Notes: a model not told the origin generated them from the sequence alone. Shown: positions 1 through 9,435, numbered from the stretch's first letter. The stretch is 64,000 nucleotides of DNA from an uncultured Croceicoccus sp. (GCF_947496385.1 NZ_CANMCP010000004.1:62001-126000), one strand, 5' to 3'. Numbers and translations are program-made.

Positions 1-830
1 CGAAGGAAAGCAATGTGCTCGACGCTTACGAGGCGCAGGGCATCGCCAATTTCGGTCTCGCGATCGACTGGGGCTGGTTCCGCTGGTTCGAGAAACCGAT
101 TTTCTGGCTGCTGAAGCAATTGTTCGCGCTGGTCGGGAATTTCGGCGTCGCGATCATCCTGCTGACGCTGCTCGTGCGGCTGGTGATGTTCCCCGTCGCG
201 CAGAAGCAGTTCAAGTCCATGGCCGCGATGAAGGCGTTGCAGCCCAAGATGAAGGCGCTGCAGGAACGCTATAAGGAGGACAAGCCCAAGCTGCAGCAGG
301 AGATGATGGAGCTTTACAAGCGGGAGAAGGTCAATCCGCTCGCCGGCTGTCTCCCGATGTTCCTGCAGATTCCGGTGTTCTTCGCGCTGTACAAGGTGCT
401 GATGCTGGCGATCGAGATGCGGCATCAGCCGTTCGCGCTGTGGATCCGCGACCTGTCCGCGCCCGATCCGGCGACGATCCTCAACCTGTTCGGCCTGCTC
501 GATTTTCAGCCGCCGGGCTTCCTCGCCATTGGCGTGCTCGCGCTCCTGCTCGGCTTCTCCATGTGGCTGCAGTTCCGATTGAATCCGGCGCAGATGGACC
601 CGCAGCAGCAGCAGATCTTCATGTTCATGCCGTGGATCCTGATGTTCGTGATGGCGCCGTTCGCGGCCGGGTTGCTGATCTACTGGATCACGTCCAACAC
701 GCTCACCATCGCGCAGCAGAAATGGCTCTATTCCCGCCATCCGCAGCTTCAGGCGCAGGCGGAGGAAGCGAAATCGCCCGCCGCGCAGGTGGTCGAGAAT
801 GGTGCGTCCAAGCGAAAGCCGAAAAAATGA
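1..830 (+). CDS. yidC: membrane protein insertase YidC (3' part)
   Basis: YidC inserts and folds inner-membrane proteins, alone or with SecYEG. The reading frame is open at the left edge (first whole codon at base 3), so only the C-terminal ~276 residues are here. They form the conserved 60 kDa inner-membrane-protein domain: a hydrophobic segment at the start of the GNFGVAIILLTLLVRLVMFP region, then the cytoplasmic helical hairpin (KQFKSMAAMKALQPKMKAL), the NPLAGCLPMFLQIPVFFALY segment and two further membrane spans. The tail is basic (SKRKPKK), as expected for ribosome binding. The stop overlaps the engB start by ATGA, so the two are probably co-transcribed. The usual alphaproteobacterial neighbours rnpA and yidD would lie outside the window. 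Confidence 0.97.
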   Translation, partial: KESNVLDAYEAQGIANFGLAIDWGWFRWFEKPIFWLLKQLFALVGNFGVAIILLTLLVRLVMFPVAQKQFKSMAAMKALQPKMKALQERYKEDKPKLQQEMMELYKREKVNPLAGCLPMFLQIPVFFALYKVLMLAIEMRHQPFALWIRDLSAPDPATILNLFGLLDFQPPGFLAIGVLALLLGFSMWLQFRLNPAQMDPQQQQIFMFMPWILMFVMAPFAAGLLIYWITSNTLTIAQQKWLYSRHPQLQAQAEEAKSPAAQVVENGASKRKPKK

Positions 831-1495
831 GTAACGCCACCGGTCCCGACGCCGAAGGGCTCCGCCTCGCCGAGATGGAAGAGCGCGCGCGGCGGCTTTT
901 CGCAGGGCCGGTCGAATTCGTGAAATCGGCGCCCGCGCTGCATTTCCTGCCCGAACCGACGGTGCCGGAAATCGCCTTTGCCGGACGCTCGAACGTGGGC
1001 AAATCGTCGTTGCTGAACGCGCTTACGGGGCGCAAGGCGATCGCGCGCACCTCGGTCACGCCGGGCCGGACGCAGGAGCTCAATTATTTCGACGTGGGCG
1101 ATCCCGCCGTGCTTCGGCTGGTCGACATGCCGGGATACGGTTTTGCCAAGGCGCCGCCGTCCGTGGTCAAGAAATGGCGGTTCCTGGTGAACGATTTCCT
1201 GCGCGGGCGGGTCGTGCTTAAACGCACGCTGCTGCTGATCGACGCGCGCCACGGGATCAAGCCGGTGGACGCCGACATCATGGAAATGCTCGACGCGGCG
1301 GCGGTATCCTATCGCATCTGCCTGACCAAGGCGGACAAGATCAAGGCGAGCGAGCTTGCCGCCGTCGCCGACCGCACCCGTGCGGAAATCCGCAAGCGCC
1401 CCGCCGCCCATCCCGAAATCTCGATCACCAGCGCGGAAAAGGGCATGGGCATTGCCGCCCTGCGCGGTTTCGTCCTCGACAGCGCGGAAGGCTGA
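827..1495 (+). CDS. engB: ribosome biogenesis GTP-binding protein EngB (YsxC/YihA)
   Basis: EngB is a small essential GTPase that helps assemble the large ribosomal subunit. The 222-residue product has the TrmE-Era-EngA-EngB-like G domain: P-loop GRSNVGKS at about residues 53-60, the switch I threonine in SVTPGRTQ, DMPGYG at about 100-105 (G3) and TKAD (G4). Length fits the family (about 200-220). The start was set at the ATG overlapping the yidC stop, because the family begins close to the G domain; the frame stays open upstream only inside yidC. The yidC-engB pairing is common in alphaproteobacteria. Confidence 0.96.
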   Translation: MSNATGPDAEGLRLAEMEERARRLFAGPVEFVKSAPALHFLPEPTVPEIAFAGRSNVGKSSLLNALTGRKAIARTSVTPGRTQELNYFDVGDPAVLRLVDMPGYGFAKAPPSVVKKWRFLVNDFLRGRVVLKRTLLLIDARHGIKPVDADIMEMLDAAAVSYRICLTKADKIKASELAAVADRTRAEIRKRPAAHPEISITSAEKGMGIAALRGFVLDSAEG

Positions 1496-1573
1496 ACCGC
1501 GGAGCGCGCGGCGGCACTCGACTTGCCCGCCGCCAGCCGTTACGCCCGCCCCTGCAAACAGCGGGGCACATGC

Positions 1574-2239
1574 ATGAAACTGGTCATCGGCAACAAGAAC
1601 TATTCGAGCTGGAGCCTGCGCGGCTGGCTCGCGGCGAAGCAATCGGGGCTTTCGTTCGAGGAGCTGACCGTCAATATCTCGGGCGAGGACTGGGAAGCGC
1701 AGAAGAAGGAATGGGGCGACGTACAGCCCTCCTCCGGCAAGGTGCCGATCCTGTGGGACGGCGACGCGGTGATCTGGGACAGCCTCGCGATCCTCGAATA
1801 TCTGGGCGACAAGGTCGGGCGCGACCGCTTCTGGCCCAAGGATGATGTCGCGCGCGGCATGGCCCGCGCCATGGTCGCCGAAATGCACAGCTCCTACCTG
1901 CCCCTACGCCGCGAAATGCCGATGAACGTGCGCCGCCGCATCGAAGGGCACCGCATATCCGACGACGCGACCGGCAATATCGTGCGCATCCTGTCGCTCT
2001 GGGCCGAGGCGCGTTCGCGATTCGGTGGCGGCGGGCCGTTCCTGTTCGGGGCTTTCTGCGCGGCGGACATCTTCTATGCCCCGGTGGTGTCGCGCTTCAT
2101 CACCTATGGCGTCGGTGTGCCCGGTTTCGCACAGGCCTATATGCAGGCGGTGTGGGAGCATGACTGGATGCAGCAATGGATCAACGCCGCCGAAGACGAG
2201 GATTGGGTGATCGAGAGCTTCGAGATGGAGGAAGCGTGA
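1574..2239 (+). CDS. glutathione S-transferase family protein
   Basis: The 221-residue product begins MKLVIGNKNYSSWSLRGW, a thioredoxin-fold N-terminal domain typical of the GST subgroup found in alphaproteobacteria, with the catalytic-site serine region (SSWS) near residues 11-14 and the cis-proline context KVPIL. GKVPILWDGDAVIWDS is the glutathione-binding strand, and an all-helical C-terminal domain follows. The substrate is unknown. The frame is open further upstream to 1523, but the ATG at 1574 starts exactly at the first beta strand. The gene ends with a one-base overlap onto the S1/P1 nuclease gene, suggesting a two-gene operon. Confidence 0.88.
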   Translation: MKLVIGNKNYSSWSLRGWLAAKQSGLSFEELTVNISGEDWEAQKKEWGDVQPSSGKVPILWDGDAVIWDSLAILEYLGDKVGRDRFWPKDDVARGMARAMVAEMHSSYLPLRREMPMNVRRRIEGHRISDDATGNIVRILSLWAEARSRFGGGGPFLFGAFCAADIFYAPVVSRFITYGVGVPGFAQAYMQAVWEHDWMQQWINAAEDEDWVIESFEMEEA

Positions 2240-3084
2240 TGCGCGCAATCGCAATGTTGGCCGCGGCGGTGGCGGCGATGGTCGCGACCCCGTCCTTTGC
2301 GTGGAGCGGGTTCGGCCATCGCACCGTTGCCGACATCGCGATGGAGAATATCGCGCCCGCCACCCGCGCGAGGATCGACGCGCTTTTCCGCGCCGCCGAG
2401 GGTGATGTGGGCGCCGGCTGCGACCTTTCCGACATGGACGATGCCGCGACATGGCCCGACTGCATCCGCCGGGTCGACGGGTTCCGCAACACCGCGCCCT
2501 GGCATTATCAGACGCATGACGTGTGCCTCCCCTACGCCCCCGACGACAATTGCGAGGATGGCGATTGCGTCAATGCCGCGATCGAGACGCAGGCGGCACG
2601 GCTTGCCGACCGGACCCTGCCCGCCAATGAACGGCTGCGCGCGCTGTCCTATGTCGTGCACATGACCGGCGACGTGCATCAACCGCTGCATTCAGGCGAC
2701 CATGAGGATCGCGGCGGCAACGACGTCGCGGCAAGCTATGGCATCGTGCCAGGCTTCAACCTGCATGCCGTGTGGGATGGCCCGCTGGCCGAACGCGCGA
2801 TCAGTGCGGGCGGACGCGATCTCGTGCGTCGCTACAGCGCGGCCGAACGACGCGCCATCGCCACGGGCGGACCGGGCGACTGGGGCCGGGAAAGCTGGGA
2901 AATCGGGCGCGAGCTGATCTACCCGCGCGCCGCCAACGGCACCCCGTGTGCGCAAGAAGGCCCGATCCCCGCGACCGCGTGGACCGAGGTCGATATCGAG
3001 GCCAGCGTGCCGGTCGTGCAGGACCGCATCCGTCAGGCCGGCCTGCGTCTCGCCCGATTGCTGGACGAGATGCTCTCGAACTGA
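2239..3084 (+). CDS. S1/P1-family nuclease, exported
   Basis: The product (281 residues) is a zinc-dependent single-strand nuclease of the S1/P1 family, usually secreted and acting on RNA and ssDNA. An N-terminal signal peptide ends ...ATPSFA, which exposes a tryptophan (WSGFGHRTVADIA) as mature residue 1; in this family the N-terminal Trp and the following His are zinc ligands. Further ligand motifs are visible: WHYQTHD, and HMTGDVHQPLHSGDHEDRGG, which has the His/Asp cluster expected for a trinuclear zinc site. The cysteines (CDL, CI, CLP, CED, CVN, CA) could form disulfides, fitting export. The start overlaps the stop of the GST gene. Confidence 0.9.
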   Translation: MRAIAMLAAAVAAMVATPSFAWSGFGHRTVADIAMENIAPATRARIDALFRAAEGDVGAGCDLSDMDDAATWPDCIRRVDGFRNTAPWHYQTHDVCLPYAPDDNCEDGDCVNAAIETQAARLADRTLPANERLRALSYVVHMTGDVHQPLHSGDHEDRGGNDVAASYGIVPGFNLHAVWDGPLAERAISAGGRDLVRRYSAAERRAIATGGPGDWGRESWEIGRELIYPRAANGTPCAQEGPIPATAWTEVDIEASVPVVQDRIRQAGLRLARLLDEMLSN

Positions 3085-3100
3085 GTCCCTCGCCGCCCGA

Positions 3101-5110
3101 TCAGGCGAGATCTGGCGGCGTTGCCTTCCCCTTCAGCATGGCGATGGCCTCGTCGAGGGTCATCATCTGCTGCGCCTGCTCGCCCAACGTGCGGACGGCG
3201 ACGGTGCCTTCCTCCGCCTCCCGCTTGCCGACGACGAGGATGTGCGGAACCTTCGCGTGGCTGTGTTCGCGCACCTTGTAATTGATCTTTTCATTGCGCA
3301 GGTCCGATTCGACCCGGATGCCCGCAGCCTGCAATTTCGCCGTTGCGTCCTTCGCATAATCGTCGGCATCGGACACGATGGTCGCCACCACCGCCTGCAC
3401 CGGGGCGAGCCATACGGGCAGGCGCCCGGCGAAATGTTCGATCAGGATACCGATGAAACGTTCGTAGCTGCCAAAAATCGCACGGTGGAGCATGACCGGG
3501 CGGTGGCGCGCGCCATCCTCGCCGACATAGCTCGCGTCGAGCCGTTCGGGCAGCACGCGGTCCCCCTGTATCGTGCCGACCTGCCAGGTGCGGCCGATCG
3601 CGTCGGTGAGATGCCATTCCAGCTTGGGTGCATAGAACGCCCCCTCACCCGGCAATTCTTCCCAGCCATAATCCTCATTCGCCATGCCGGCCTCGGCCAC
3701 GGCGTCGCGCAATTCCTGCTCCGCCTTGTCCCAGTCGGCATCGCTGCCGAACCGCTTTTCGGGGCGCAGCGCGAGCTTCACGTGATAGCTGAACCCGAAA
3801 TCGCGATAGACTTCGTCCGCCAGCTTGCAGAAGGCGCGGACCTCGTCGACGACCTGCGCCTCGGTACAGAAGATATGCGCGTCGTCCTGCGTGAACTGCC
3901 GCACGCGCATCAGCCCGTGGAGCGCGCCATGCGGTTCGTTGCGGTGGCAGCATCCCATCTCGCCCAGCCGGATCGGCAGGTCGCGATAGGAGGTGATGCC
4001 CTGCTTGAACACCAGCACGTGGGCCGGGCAGTTCATCGGCTTGATCGCCATCCAGTCGGCATCGGGCGCGACCTTCGGATTGGCCGGCCCGTCGCCGAGG
4101 CCGTCCACCTCCGGCACCATGTCGGGCACGGCGAACATGTTCTCCGCATATTTGCCCCAGTGGCCCGATTGCTCCCACTGGCGCACGTCCATGAGCTGCG
4201 GCGTCTTGATCTCGTTATAGCCGGCGCCGTCCATCTTGCGGCGCATGTACGATTCCAGCTCGCGCCAGATGCGGTATCCCTTGGGATGCCAGAACACGCT
4301 GCCCTGCGCCTCGGCCTGAAGGTGGAACAGGTCCATTTCATTGCCGAGCTTGCGGTGGTCGCGCTTCGCCGCCTCCTCCAGCCGGACGAGATGCGCGTTC
4401 AGCTGCTTTTTATTCAGCCAGCCGGTGCCGTAGATGCGGCTGAGCATGGCGTTCGACTGATCCCCGCGCCAGTATGCGCCCGACACGCGGGTCAGCTTGA
4501 ACGCGGCCGGATCGAGCTTCCCCGTGCTGGCCAGATGCGGCCCGCGGCACAGGTCGAGCCAGTCCTCGCCCGAATGGTAGACGGTGAGCGCCTCGCCCTC
4601 GGGCAGTTCGCCGGCCCATTCGGCCTTGAACGTCTCGCCATGGTCGCGGAACCACGCGATGAGCCGGTCGCGGTCCCATTCCTCGCGGCGGAGCGGCTTG
4701 TCCGCCTTGATGATCTCCCGCATCTTTTCCTCGATGACGGGCAGATCCTCATCGGTGAACGGGCCGCGTTCGCCCGGCGCGAAATCATAGTAGAACCCGT
4801 CGTCGGTCGACGGGCCGAAGGTGATCTGCGTATCGGGCCAGAGTGCCTGCACCGCCTCGGCCAGGACATGCGCGTAATCGTGACGGGCAAGGTCGAGCGC
4901 GTCGGCCTCGTCCTTTGCGGTGACAAGCGCGAGTTGCGCATCGCCGTCGAAGGGCCGCGTGATGTCGCGCAATTCGCCATCGACGCGCGCGGCGATCGCC
5001 GCCTTGGCCAGCCCCGGCCCGATGGCGGCGGCAATGTCGGCAGGCGTGCTGCCGGGCGCGACCTCGCGCACCGAACCGTCGGGCAGGCTGATCTTCAAAA
5101 GCTCACTCAT
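3101..5110 (-). CDS. thrS: threonyl-tRNA synthetase
   Basis: ThrRS charges tRNA-Thr and edits mis-charged Ser-tRNA. The 669-residue protein has the N-terminal TGS domain ([17 protein letters not shown]), the editing/SAD domain ([11 protein letters not shown]... with H and C/H ligands), and the class II catalytic core with the zinc-site cysteine in MNCPAH, motif 2 in HRNEPHGAL followed by [13 protein letters not shown], and the C-terminal anticodon-binding domain ([11 protein letters not shown] onwards). The frame is open upstream to 5335, but MSELLKI is the conserved family start and is chosen here. The 3' end converges with the S1/P1 gene 16 bp away. The upstream gap holds a possible Thr-rich leader. 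Confidence 0.98.
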   Translation of the reverse strand: MSELLKISLPDGSVREVAPGSTPADIAAAIGPGLAKAAIAARVDGELRDITRPFDGDAQLALVTAKDEADALDLARHDYAHVLAEAVQALWPDTQITFGPSTDDGFYYDFAPGERGPFTDEDLPVIEEKMREIIKADKPLRREEWDRDRLIAWFRDHGETFKAEWAGELPEGEALTVYHSGEDWLDLCRGPHLASTGKLDPAAFKLTRVSGAYWRGDQSNAMLSRIYGTGWLNKKQLNAHLVRLEEAAKRDHRKLGNEMDLFHLQAEAQGSVFWHPKGYRIWRELESYMRRKMDGAGYNEIKTPQLMDVRQWEQSGHWGKYAENMFAVPDMVPEVDGLGDGPANPKVAPDADWMAIKPMNCPAHVLVFKQGITSYRDLPIRLGEMGCCHRNEPHGALHGLMRVRQFTQDDAHIFCTEAQVVDEVRAFCKLADEVYRDFGFSYHVKLALRPEKRFGSDADWDKAEQELRDAVAEAGMANEDYGWEELPGEGAFYAPKLEWHLTDAIGRTWQVGTIQGDRVLPERLDASYVGEDGARHRPVMLHRAIFGSYERFIGILIEHFAGRLPVWLAPVQAVVATIVSDADDYAKDATAKLQAAGIRVESDLRNEKINYKVREHSHAKVPHILVVGKREAEEGTVAVRTLGEQAQQMMTLDEAIAMLKGKATPPDLA

Positions 5111-5279
5111 GACACAGGATCTCTCATTCCGGCCCGTTCGGGTCCGCGTTCGCGATGCCCATGACACAGGCGCGCGGCAACCGAAAGGTGCGGCATCGCA
5201 GGGGTAGAATCGAATCGGTCGCGAAACGGATGGGGATGCCGTCCACCCGCAACGCCGGGCGGCGGTATCGCGCCGGCTT

Positions 5280-5345
5280 TCAGGCCGGGCGGACCGTGCC
5301 CGGATGGATCCGGGTGGTAGTCGTAAAAGGTGCAAACATCCGCAT
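5280..5345 (-). promoter_or_regulatory. putative threonine-rich leader peptide upstream of thrS
   Basis: A 21-residue reading frame on the thrS strand reads [21 protein letters not shown]-stop, ending about 170 bp before the thrS start. Four successive Thr codons (acg act acc acc) plus a fifth nearby are what a ribosome-stalling attenuator leader for threonine supply would look like. GC-rich inverted segments follow. Against it: there is no clear Shine-Dalgarno and no terminator with a U-run before thrS. This is an inference from sequence only. Confidence 0.3.
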
Positions 5346-5427
5346 GAGGCAAGGGTTTAGCAGCACGGATCGCCGCTGTCATCCGGGATCGAAAAGACAA
5401 GCGATCACTTCCTTTTGTAAACCATGC

Positions 5428-5455
5428 TTGACACCAATTTTGCCGATTGTTAAGT
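5428..5455 (+). promoter_or_regulatory. putative sigma-70-type promoter of the membrane/XRE cassette
   Basis: A perfect -35 hexamer TTGACA (5428-5433) is followed after 16 bp by TTAAGT (5450-5455), a weak -10. It sits in the AT-rich stretch just upstream of the small membrane protein gene that starts at 5488, with AAGGGAG (about 5474) as a possible ribosome-binding site. Confidence 0.4.
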
Positions 5456-5487
5456 ACGCTTTACACAACAGCAAGGGAGCTTGTCCT

Positions 5488-5682
5488 ATGTCACATTGTC
5501 CGATCTCGAAAAAGCCGGTGCCGAAACATATCGCCATGGCCTGGGGCCTCGCCGTCATTGTCGTCGCGGTTATCAACATTCTCGACGTGCTGCCCGACTG
5601 GGCCACCTTCGCCGCCATTCTGACGCTGCCGTTCTTCACCGTACGCCGTTGCGGGGCGAGCCGCCGGGACGCGCGGCCATGA
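5488..5682 (+). CDS. small membrane protein, first gene of XRE cassette
   Basis: A 64-residue product with two probable membrane segments (about residues 15-31 and 37-49) and a basic Cys-containing tail (RRCGASRRDARP). I do not recognise a family. Support for it being real: an AAGGGAG ribosome-binding sequence ahead of the ATG, a promoter-like element further upstream, and an ATGA overlap with the next membrane-protein gene. Small membrane proteins commonly precede this kind of cassette, so a role with the adjacent membrane protein and regulator is likely but unknown. Confidence 0.6.
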   Translation: MSHCPISKKPVPKHIAMAWGLAVIVVAVINILDVLPDWATFAAILTLPFFTVRRCGASRRDARP

Positions 5683-6296
5683 ACCGCGCCGGACGCTTGC
5701 GCGACGAATCCCCGCGCGATCCGGCAAGGCCGGGCCTGTGGCTCGGCCTGATGATGGGGTGCATCGGCATCGTGGCCGGCCTTCGGTTCAGCGGCGCGGT
5801 CGGGGCGCCTGTCGGTTTCATCCTGCTCGCCCTCAGCTTTACCCTGCTGATCCCCGCGACCCGCGCCATGAACCGCAGCCGCAATTGCACGACGAGCACG
5901 GCGGGCCGGCGCTACAACACGGGCATCATGGTCGCCTCGCTCGCCTATGTCGCGGGGCTGGGCATCGCGGTGCGCATCCATGACCAGATGACGCTGAGCC
6001 CGTCGGTGATGTTCTTCGTGGCCTTGCTGCCGACCATTCCGACGCTGGCCGTCATCTATGTCATGGGGCGATACGTGGTGGAGGAGCAGGACGAATATCT
6101 GCGCCACCGGGCGATACAGGCCTCGCTGATCGGGCTGGGCGCCGTGCTCGCGGTCGGGTCGTTCTGGGGCTTCCTCGAAACCTTCGAACTGGTGCCGCAT
6201 GTGCCGGGCTGGTGGACCGTTCCCGTCTACGCGATGGGAATGGGCCTTGCGCAATGCTGGATGTCGCTGCGCAATCGCGCCGACGGCGAATCATGA
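5679..6296 (+). CDS. multi-pass membrane protein of unknown function
   Basis: A 205-residue integral membrane protein with about five or six hydrophobic segments (for example GLWLGLMMGCIGIVAG, FILLALSFTLLIP, MFFVALLPTIPTLAVIYVMG, IGLGAVLAVGSFWGF). A short acidic loop RYVVEEQDEYLRHRAIQAS precedes the last pair, as seen in small regulator-linked membrane proteins of the DUF2178 type; I treat that resemblance as tentative. It overlaps the small membrane gene upstream and the XRE regulator downstream (both ATGA), so the three form one translationally coupled unit. Confidence 0.75.
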   Translation: MNRAGRLRDESPRDPARPGLWLGLMMGCIGIVAGLRFSGAVGAPVGFILLALSFTLLIPATRAMNRSRNCTTSTAGRRYNTGIMVASLAYVAGLGIAVRIHDQMTLSPSVMFFVALLPTIPTLAVIYVMGRYVVEEQDEYLRHRAIQASLIGLGAVLAVGSFWGFLETFELVPHVPGWWTVPVYAMGMGLAQCWMSLRNRADGES

Positions 6297-6490
6297 AGAA
6301 CCGGCTGAAAGTGCTCCGCGCCGAGCGTGACTGGAGCCAGCAGGATCTCGCCGACCGGCTGGAGGTCAGCCGGCAGAGCGTGAACGCGATCGAGAAGGGC
6401 CGCTACGACCCGTCCCTGCCGCTGGCCTTTCGCATCGCCGACCTGTTCGCCATGCGGATCGAGGAGATTTTCCTGCGCGAGGCGGATTGA
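6293..6490 (+). CDS. XRE-family helix-turn-helix regulator (YozG-like)
   Basis: A 65-residue single-domain HTH protein: MKNRLKVLRAERDWSQQDLADRL followed by EVSRQSVNAIEKGRYDPSLPLAFRIADLF, an unmistakable Cro/C1-type fold in which SRQSVNAIE is the recognition helix. It ends IEEIFLREAD, the usual tail of this compact group. These regulators typically sit next to a small multi-pass membrane protein, as here (ATGA overlap), and are thought to repress their own operon; that regulation is inferred, not shown. Confidence 0.92.
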   Translation: MKNRLKVLRAERDWSQQDLADRLEVSRQSVNAIEKGRYDPSLPLAFRIADLFAMRIEEIFLREAD

Positions 6491-6539
6491 ACCCGTGCCG
6501 CGCATTGCCAGCCGTGCGGCCCCGCCCTATCCCACACCC

Positions 6540-7325
6540 ATGATCCAGACCGCCGAAAGCGCCCTGCCGCCCGTCCGCCATTTCACCGTGCTGAATGCGG
6601 ATGACATCGCCTATCGCCACCATCCCGGCGACGGGCCGACGATCGTGTTCCTGCCCGGTTACATGTCTGACATGGAGGGCGGCAAGGCGACCCGCGTGAT
6701 GGCCGATGCCATGACGAAGGGCCGCGCCTGCCTGCTGCTCGATTACGCAGGATGCGGGCAGAGCGGGGGCGATTTCACCGATGGCACGTTGTCGCGCTGG
6801 TGTGCGGAGACGATCGCACTGCTCGACCATGTGGCGGACGGACCGCGCGCGGGTCCGGTGTTGCTCGTCGGCTCGTCGATGGGCGGATGGCTCATGCTGA
6901 TGATCGCGCGCGCATTGGTGAGCCGCGGCGGCGATGCGGCGGTCGCGGGCATGGTGGGCATCGCCGCCGCGCCCGATTTCACCGACTGGGGTTTCGACGA
7001 CGCGCAAAAGGCCGCGCTGGCCGCCGGTGAAACCGTGTTCGAGGATAACAATTACGGCTACGATCCGATGCCGACCCATGCGCGGTTCTGGCGCGATGGG
7101 CAGGCGCAGCGCATGCTTGGCGACACCATTGCGCTGTCCTGCCGCACCCGCCTGCTCCACGGACAGGACGATCCCGAGGTGCCGGTGGGCATCGCGCTGC
7201 GGCTGGCGGAGCGGCTGGAGGGCGGCGATGTCCGCATCACGCTGGTGAAGGGCGGCGATCATCGTCTTTCGCGCGAATCGGATATCGCGCTGCTGCTCGC
7301 CACGCTCGACGAACTCGTCGGCTGA
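6540..7325 (+). CDS. alpha/beta hydrolase (ABHD10-like)
   Basis: A 261-residue alpha/beta hydrolase. The nucleophile elbow is GSSMGG, the acid is probably Asp in HGQDDPEVPV, and the catalytic His is in GGDHRLSR near the C-terminus. The oxyanion strand region reads IVFLPGYMSDMEGGKA. This layout matches bacterial homologues of ABHD10/palmitoyl-thioesterase-type serine hydrolases; the substrate is unknown. The frame is open from a GTG at 6495, which has a weak GGCGGA motif upstream; I prefer the ATG at 6540 because the conserved part begins soon after, but either could be used. Confidence 0.88.
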   Translation: MIQTAESALPPVRHFTVLNADDIAYRHHPGDGPTIVFLPGYMSDMEGGKATRVMADAMTKGRACLLLDYAGCGQSGGDFTDGTLSRWCAETIALLDHVADGPRAGPVLLVGSSMGGWLMLMIARALVSRGGDAAVAGMVGIAAAPDFTDWGFDDAQKAALAAGETVFEDNNYGYDPMPTHARFWRDGQAQRMLGDTIALSCRTRLLHGQDDPEVPVGIALRLAERLEGGDVRITLVKGGDHRLSRESDIALLLATLDELVG

Positions 7326-7383
7326 TACCGCTCGGGACGGCGCCGACACTTGGGGTTCAGCACATGCTCCCTAAATAGGGGGC

Positions 7384-8265
7384 ATGACCATTCTCCCCCT
7401 GCTTTCGCCGCTGCTACTTTCGCTGCAGGGCCCGCCCGCCACCAACGCACCCGCCAATCCGCCTCAGGCCATGACGCTGGCCGATGCGCGGCTGTCGGGC
7501 TGTCTTGCGCAGGCGCGCAGCGATTCCGCCGCCGCCATTGCCGAGGCGGATCAATGGCGGGCCGAGATCACCGCAGGCTCGCGGGCGCTCCCGCTGCAAT
7601 GCCTCGGCACCGCCTATGCCAACCGTTCGATGTGGGCCGAGGCCGAGGCCGCCTTTGCCGAGGCCGCCGCCGATCTTGCCGCGCACCCCGCCCCCGATCC
7701 GCGCCGCCTGTCCGCGCTTCATGCGCAGGCGGGCAATGCCGCGCTTGCCAGTGGCGATGCGGCCGGCGCGCTCACCCACTTTAACGCAGGGCTTGCCGTG
7801 CTTGCCGGGACGGCGGTTCCGGGGCGCGTGGCCGCCGGGCTTCACGTCGACCGCGCCCGCGCGCTCGTCGCCCTGTCGCGCGATGACGACGCGGCGCAGG
7901 CGCTCCTTTTCGCGCAGGAAGGCGACCCGCAGGATGCGACGGCCTTTCTCCTCGGCGCGACGCTGGCCCGGCGCACGGGCAGGCTGGCCGATGCCGCGCG
8001 CGCCATCGCGGTTGCCGACGCGCTTTCGCCGGGCAATCCGGACATCATGCTCGAAGGCGGGCTGATCGCGGCGCTGGCGGGCGACGACATGACCGCGGCC
8101 AGTGCGTGGCGCCGCATCGTCGAAAGCACGCCCGGCAGCGAAACCGCCGCACGCGCGCAATTCTATCTGCAACAGCTCGACGCGATGCGTGCGGACGAAC
8201 CCGCCGCCGCCGCGACACAGGCGACCTCGCCACAGGCGCCGGATTCCCAGGAGATTGGTCGATGA
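7384..8265 (+). CDS. TPR-like repeat protein, probably exported
   Basis: A 293-residue, strongly alanine-rich protein made mostly of helical pairs resembling tetratricopeptide repeats, for example [53 protein letters not shown] and [20 protein letters not shown]. The short hydrophobic N-terminus ([15 protein letters not shown]) could be a signal sequence or anchor. TPR proteins are scaffolds; no partner can be named. It overlaps the LLM oxidoreductase gene by ATGA, suggesting co-expression. TAAATAGGGGG stands directly before the start codon, so the transcript may have a very short leader. Confidence 0.75.
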   Translation: MTILPLLSPLLLSLQGPPATNAPANPPQAMTLADARLSGCLAQARSDSAAAIAEADQWRAEITAGSRALPLQCLGTAYANRSMWAEAEAAFAEAAADLAAHPAPDPRRLSALHAQAGNAALASGDAAGALTHFNAGLAVLAGTAVPGRVAAGLHVDRARALVALSRDDDAAQALLFAQEGDPQDATAFLLGATLARRTGRLADAARAIAVADALSPGNPDIMLEGGLIAALAGDDMTAASAWRRIVESTPGSETAARAQFYLQQLDAMRADEPAAAATQATSPQAPDSQEIGR

Positions 8266-9248
8266 CCGTCCTTTCCGTACTCGATTTCGCATCCATCACC
8301 GAAGACGGCAGCGTCGCCCAGTCGCTCGACGACAGCGTGGCGCTTGCGAAAAAGGCAGAGGACGCCGGCTTTCACCGGTTCTGGATGGCGGAGCATCACG
8401 CCATGCCCGGCATCGCCAGCGCGGCGGTCTCGGTCTGTCTCGCCCATGTGGGCAAGGCGACCTCGACCATCCGGCTCGGCGCGGGTGGCATCATGCTGCC
8501 CAATCACAACCCGTTCGTCATTGCCGAGCAATTCGGCACGCTCGACGCGATCTATCCGGGGCGCATCGATCTCGGGCTGGGCCGCGCGCCGGGGGCCGAT
8601 GGCCGCATCGCCCGTGCGCTGCGCAAGGATCTCCACAGCAGCGCCGAGGCATTCCCGCAGGATGTCGTCGAATTGCGCGACCTGTTCGAAGGCGACCCGC
8701 AGTTACCGTTGCAGGCCACGCCCGGCGCCGGCGCAAAGGTGCAGATGTGGATGCTCGGCAGCAGCCTGTTCGGCGCGCAGCTTGCCGCCATTCTCGGCCT
8801 GCCCTACGCCTTTGCCGCGCATTTCGCGCCCGCCGCGCTGGACGAGGCGCTCGCCACCTATCGCGAACGGTTCGAGCCGTCCGAAACGCTCGACCGGCCG
8901 CGCGTGATGGTTGCGGTCAATGCCTATGCCGCCGATACGCGGGAGGATGCATTCTATCATGCATCCTCGATGGATCAGTCTTTCGTGGCCTTGCGCACCG
9001 GGAACCCCGGACGGCTGCCGAAACCGGTGCGCGGCTACCGCGACGACCTGCCCGCGCAGGCCCATGCCATGTTGCAGGCCACCCGTTCGGTCAGCGCGAT
9101 CGGCACGCCGGACGAGGTGCGCGTATCACTGCAATCCATCATTCAGCGTACCGGCGCGGACGAGCTGATGCTGTCGGGCTCAACCTATGATCCGCAGGCG
9201 CGGCATCGCTCGCTCGACATCATCGCCGGGCTGGCAGGCGACCTGTAA
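8262..9248 (+). CDS. LLM-class flavin-dependent oxidoreductase
   Basis: A 328-residue luciferase-like monooxygenase-fold protein. Diagnostic segments are the N-terminal [37 protein letters not shown] (the WxAEHH signature of the group), [20 protein letters not shown] and [14 protein letters not shown]. Members use FMNH2 or F420 for alkane, aldehyde or aminoacid-like monooxygenation; this subgroup is usually annotated only as a family member, and the substrate cannot be told. Length is typical. It is coupled to the upstream TPR-like gene by an ATGA overlap. Confidence 0.92.
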   Translation: MTVLSVLDFASITEDGSVAQSLDDSVALAKKAEDAGFHRFWMAEHHAMPGIASAAVSVCLAHVGKATSTIRLGAGGIMLPNHNPFVIAEQFGTLDAIYPGRIDLGLGRAPGADGRIARALRKDLHSSAEAFPQDVVELRDLFEGDPQLPLQATPGAGAKVQMWMLGSSLFGAQLAAILGLPYAFAAHFAPAALDEALATYRERFEPSETLDRPRVMVAVNAYAADTREDAFYHASSMDQSFVALRTGNPGRLPKPVRGYRDDLPAQAHAMLQATRSVSAIGTPDEVRVSLQSIIQRTGADELMLSGSTYDPQARHRSLDIIAGLAGDL

Positions 9249-9435
9249 CCTTGGGTGTCCGGGGGCGGGCATGCGGCGTTTCGGGACCAACCAACCATGC
9301 GTCGCCCTGCCCCCTGATCCCCTTATAGTCGTCGCGGCAGGTTCGCGGGCGCGGGCATGAAAATTATCCCGCACTCTTGCCCCTTTCCCGCCCGCGCCCT
9401 AGCAATCGGCACGAATAGGGAGAGAGAGGGCTCTT

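Larger units (their letters stand above)
5111..5487. other. intergenic region between divergent thrS and membrane/XRE cassette
   Basis: A 377-bp gap without a convincing long gene. On the minus strand it holds a 21-codon ORF with four consecutive threonine codons (5280-5345). Two copies of GCCGGGCGG lie at 5254-5262 and 5284-5292, with CCGGC/GCCGG pairing potential between them. The segment nearest 5488 is clearly AT-richer than the rest of the window and carries a promoter-like element for the rightward cassette. No T-box-like structure or U-tract terminator was seen. Confidence 0.6.

Noticed and set aside
2948-5164. Very long rightward reading frame (738 codons) through thrS
   Set aside because: It lies antisense to a clearly conserved synthetase. 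High-GC codon bias makes the opposite strand open, and its translation has no recognisable domain.
5254-5292. Terminator/anti-terminator pair between the Thr leader ORF and thrS
   Set aside because: GCCGGGCGG occurs twice and CCGGC/GCCGG can pair, but there is no U-run before thrS, so a classical attenuator terminator could not be assigned.
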